A DNA stretch of 64,000 nt from an uncultured Bacilli bacterium (lineage in GTDB: Bacteria > Bacillota_I > Bacilli_A > RF39 > UBA660). Shown one piece after another: positions 62,666 to 64,000 of the stretch. The position numbers were made by a program, and so were the translations under genes. Position 1 is the stretch's first letter. Each line of letters begins with the position of its first letter. The stretch is from assembly GCA_934096985.1 (NCBI GenBank), contig CAKONC010000002.1, forward strand, positions 1-64,000, written 5' to 3'. The notes below the pieces were generated by a model. The model did no database searches. It had not been told where the DNA came from and saw only the letters and a list, made by a program, of their open reading frames with translations.

Positions 62666-62696
62666 ATTTTCTTAAATGTATAAGATTTAAGAAAAT
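62666..62696. repeat. Inverted repeat, right site (perfect 12-7-12 dyad)
   Basis: ATTTTCTTAAAT, centre GTATAAG, ATTTAAGAAAAT: perfect 12-bp arms. The centre is the reverse complement of that of the left site, as needed for inversion. It lies only six bases from the terminator of the next gene. Confidence 0.85.
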
Positions 62697-62701
62697 ACAT
62701 A

Positions 62702-62736
62702 CATTAAAAACACTGAGCTAAACTAGCCCAGTGTTT
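62702..62736 (-). terminator. Intrinsic terminator of the right-hand surface-protein gene
   Basis: AACACTGGGCTAGTTTAGCTCAGTGTT folds on the minus strand, followed by TTTAAT. It insulates the invertible segment from upstream transcription. Confidence 0.85.
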
Positions 62737-62754
62737 TATATTGCATAATCTAAT

Positions 62755-64000
62755 TTATTCTACTATAAATGAATTTGTATATGAACCATCCCCTGAAATA
62801 TACTCAGTATTTGGTTTTAAAGATATAACAGGCCTTACGCCAACATAATCAAATCGATAAAAACCACTAACAGTACCACTAGTTACAAACGAATTACTAG
62901 GATAAAAGTAATCATAATAATAAGGTGAAACAAGCCAATACATACTACCAATATTTAAATAATAAGTACTTGAGTTAGCATTTCTATAGGCTAGCCACAC
63001 CTCCGGTGCGGACAATAACCCGACTGGGTATGTAAGCTTGGCTTTACTATTACTTACACTAAATCTATCAGTTTCATTTGTACATGCTAAGCTATAATTG
63101 GTATTATAATTTTTAAAATATAAATAAGTTGTTGTACTTCCTCCATTTGGATTCCATCCACCTTTTGAATATATTGTTCTATCATTACAAAATACTGTGT
63201 CTTCAAGTTTGTTTGTATAACTTGTCATATTGTCTTTATACCATGAATCTATTTCAGTTTTTATCACACTATCATTTTTATTTACATCATCTGCATATAG
63301 CATTTCATTTATTGCATCATCTACGGATTTTCCATTTGTGAGTGTTATATAATATGGTTCACCATCACTTATATAATATATATAATAAATTGATGTGCAT
63401 GTTGTTCCATCTGTTAGACAAGTATAATGATGTGTATTCACGCTTGTTTTATTAGCAATAAATGTATCTGAATTAATTGTTACCGTATCACTTAATGTAT
63501 ATGTTCCATTTGCATACGTAAATGAGTTACCAAATACATAATTTTTATTGCTATAACTTGCCCCATTTGTATTTCCACCCGATAATCTATAATAATAAAT
63601 TTTTGTTCCACTGTAACCCACTATATAATATGGACTTGAGCATGATGTAGCTGAACTACTATCACATGTATACTTACCTACCATTTCACTTATATTTGAA
63701 CTTGATACACTTACTGTCGATGTATTATTAAGTATATATTTCAAACCATTATACGTGTATGTTACTGAATCTCCTACTATCTTTGAGCCACTAAAGCTGC
63801 CTGAAAATATTATTGTTTCTGATGAGCCTTCGTAAACTGTATTATACATATAGCCTACATATGCCGGTGAAGAATCGCTACTATTAAAATCTCCTATACT
63901 AGTAATTACAGAGTTTGTTTCTCTATTATTACATGATTTTTTAACTTCACCAATTGCTTTTCCTAAACTAAATACAACATTATCATTTCCAGAAGAAGAC
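62755..64000 (-). CDS. Large secreted/surface protein, C-terminal part (5' end outside window)
   Basis: The frame is open to the window edge, giving at least 415 residues. It is Ser/Thr/Asn/Tyr-rich with no membrane segment. Repeating modules of the type YTC-DSSSATSCSSPYYIVG, then HHYTCLTDGTTCTSIYYI, have paired Cys. The last part shares DTVFCNDRT, LACTNETDRFSVSN, LTYPVGLL and RPVISL with the protein at 60871, so both carry one family domain (DUF6273-like). An ATG at 63849 is internal, not the start. Confidence 0.75.
   Translation of the reverse strand, partial: SSSGNDNVVFSLGKAIGEVKKSCNNRETNSVITSIGDFNSSDSSPAYVGYMYNTVYEGSSETIIFSGSFSGSKIVGDSVTYTYNGLKYILNNTSTVSVSSSNISEMVGKYTCDSSSATSCSSPYYIVGYSGTKIYYYRLSGGNTNGASYSNKNYVFGNSFTYANGTYTLSDTVTINSDTFIANKTSVNTHHYTCLTDGTTCTSIYYIYYISDGEPYYITLTNGKSVDDAINEMLYADDVNKNDSVIKTEIDSWYKDNMTSYTNKLEDTVFCNDRTIYSKGGWNPNGGSTTTYLYFKNYNTNYSLACTNETDRFSVSNSKAKLTYPVGLLSAPEVWLAYRNANSSTYYLNIGSMYWLVSPYYYDYFYPSNSFVTSGTVSGFYRFDYVGVRPVISLKPNTEYISGDGSYTNSFIVE

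Noticed and set aside
62666..62696. Reading the two 31-bp dyads as simple AT-rich terminators
   Set aside because: One is indeed followed by T residues, but the near-identical inverted partner with a matching asymmetric centre, and a separate good terminator six bases away, are not explained by termination.
1..64000. CRISPR arrays, rRNA genes, insertion-sequence transposases
   Set aside because: No regularly spaced repeats, no rRNA-like stretches and no transposase or integrase gene were seen; the recombinase for the putative switch must lie elsewhere.

Overview
The window is a 64 kb piece of a very AT-rich, low-GC Gram-positive chromosome. Gene content points to an uncultured, probably spore-forming gut Bacilli lineage (RF39-like or Erysipelotrichales-like); that placement is inference. 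Evidence: a Cys-rich CotY/CotZ-type spore coat protein, a YjcZ-like Gly/Tyr protein, two SEDS (FtsW/RodA) proteins, a glmS ribozyme, and Bacillus-style ybxB-rpoB-rpoC and ymfF-ymfH arrangements. TGA is a stop codon (e.g. the ATGA overlaps near 7926, 12729 and 13277), so the code is standard, not Mycoplasma code 4. Nearly all genes lie on the minus strand.

Region by region. 0-5 kb is accessory and decaying: two RhuM-family genes (one cut by the window edge), a UDG-superfamily protein, a frameshifted CPBP protease, a dinD pseudogene, and a 100-bp direct repeat in front of two genes. 5-14.5 kb holds small metabolic and redox genes: nitroreductase, three flavodoxin-type proteins (one fused to a membrane domain), YdcF-like, DUF1287, GNAT and sugar acetyltransferases, DUF1848, and a DUF1697 stub. 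14.4-16.9 kb is a cadC-cadA metal-resistance operon with a consensus promoter overlaid by two ArsR-type operators. 17-25 kb carries ogt, tag, a DUF6179/DUF6323-like pair, lepB, rplS with a leader, an AI-2E-family permease and ftsW. 25-32 kb has a spore-type small protein, def, a three-gene phosphorelay (hybrid kinase, REC plus degenerate HD-GYP, Hpt), a protein with two HEPN-like motifs, and a lipoprotein. 32-39 kb has a phosphodiesterase, a P-type ATPase, a metallophosphoesterase, mtnN and an unusual sigma-70 factor. 39.4-44 kb has tRNA-Arg(CCU), rpsD with a leader, ymfH/ymfF and a dNTPase. 44-52 kb is rpoC, rpoB and ybxB. 52-58.8 kb has a 36-aa membrane peptide with its own strong promoter, an SH3 protein, cotZ, a membrane-anchored EIIB domain lacking its catalytic Cys, rodA and small proteins. 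58.9-64 kb has glmS behind a glmS ribozyme, then two related secreted/surface proteins separated by a likely invertible DNA segment.

The most notable signal is at 62346-62696: two 31-bp sites in inverted orientation (29/30 identical over the shared core), each a 12-7-12 dyad with an asymmetric 7-bp centre, enclosing about 290 bp that contain a promoter-like element facing the downstream surface-protein gene. This is the architecture of a recombinase-driven phase-variable promoter. Other patterns: four genes look frame-broken by one base at A-tracts (real decay, phase variation or assembly error); two or three genes have -10 boxes placed so that transcripts would start at the ATG (leaderless); and three spore-type genes share a sigma-K-like promoter pattern.
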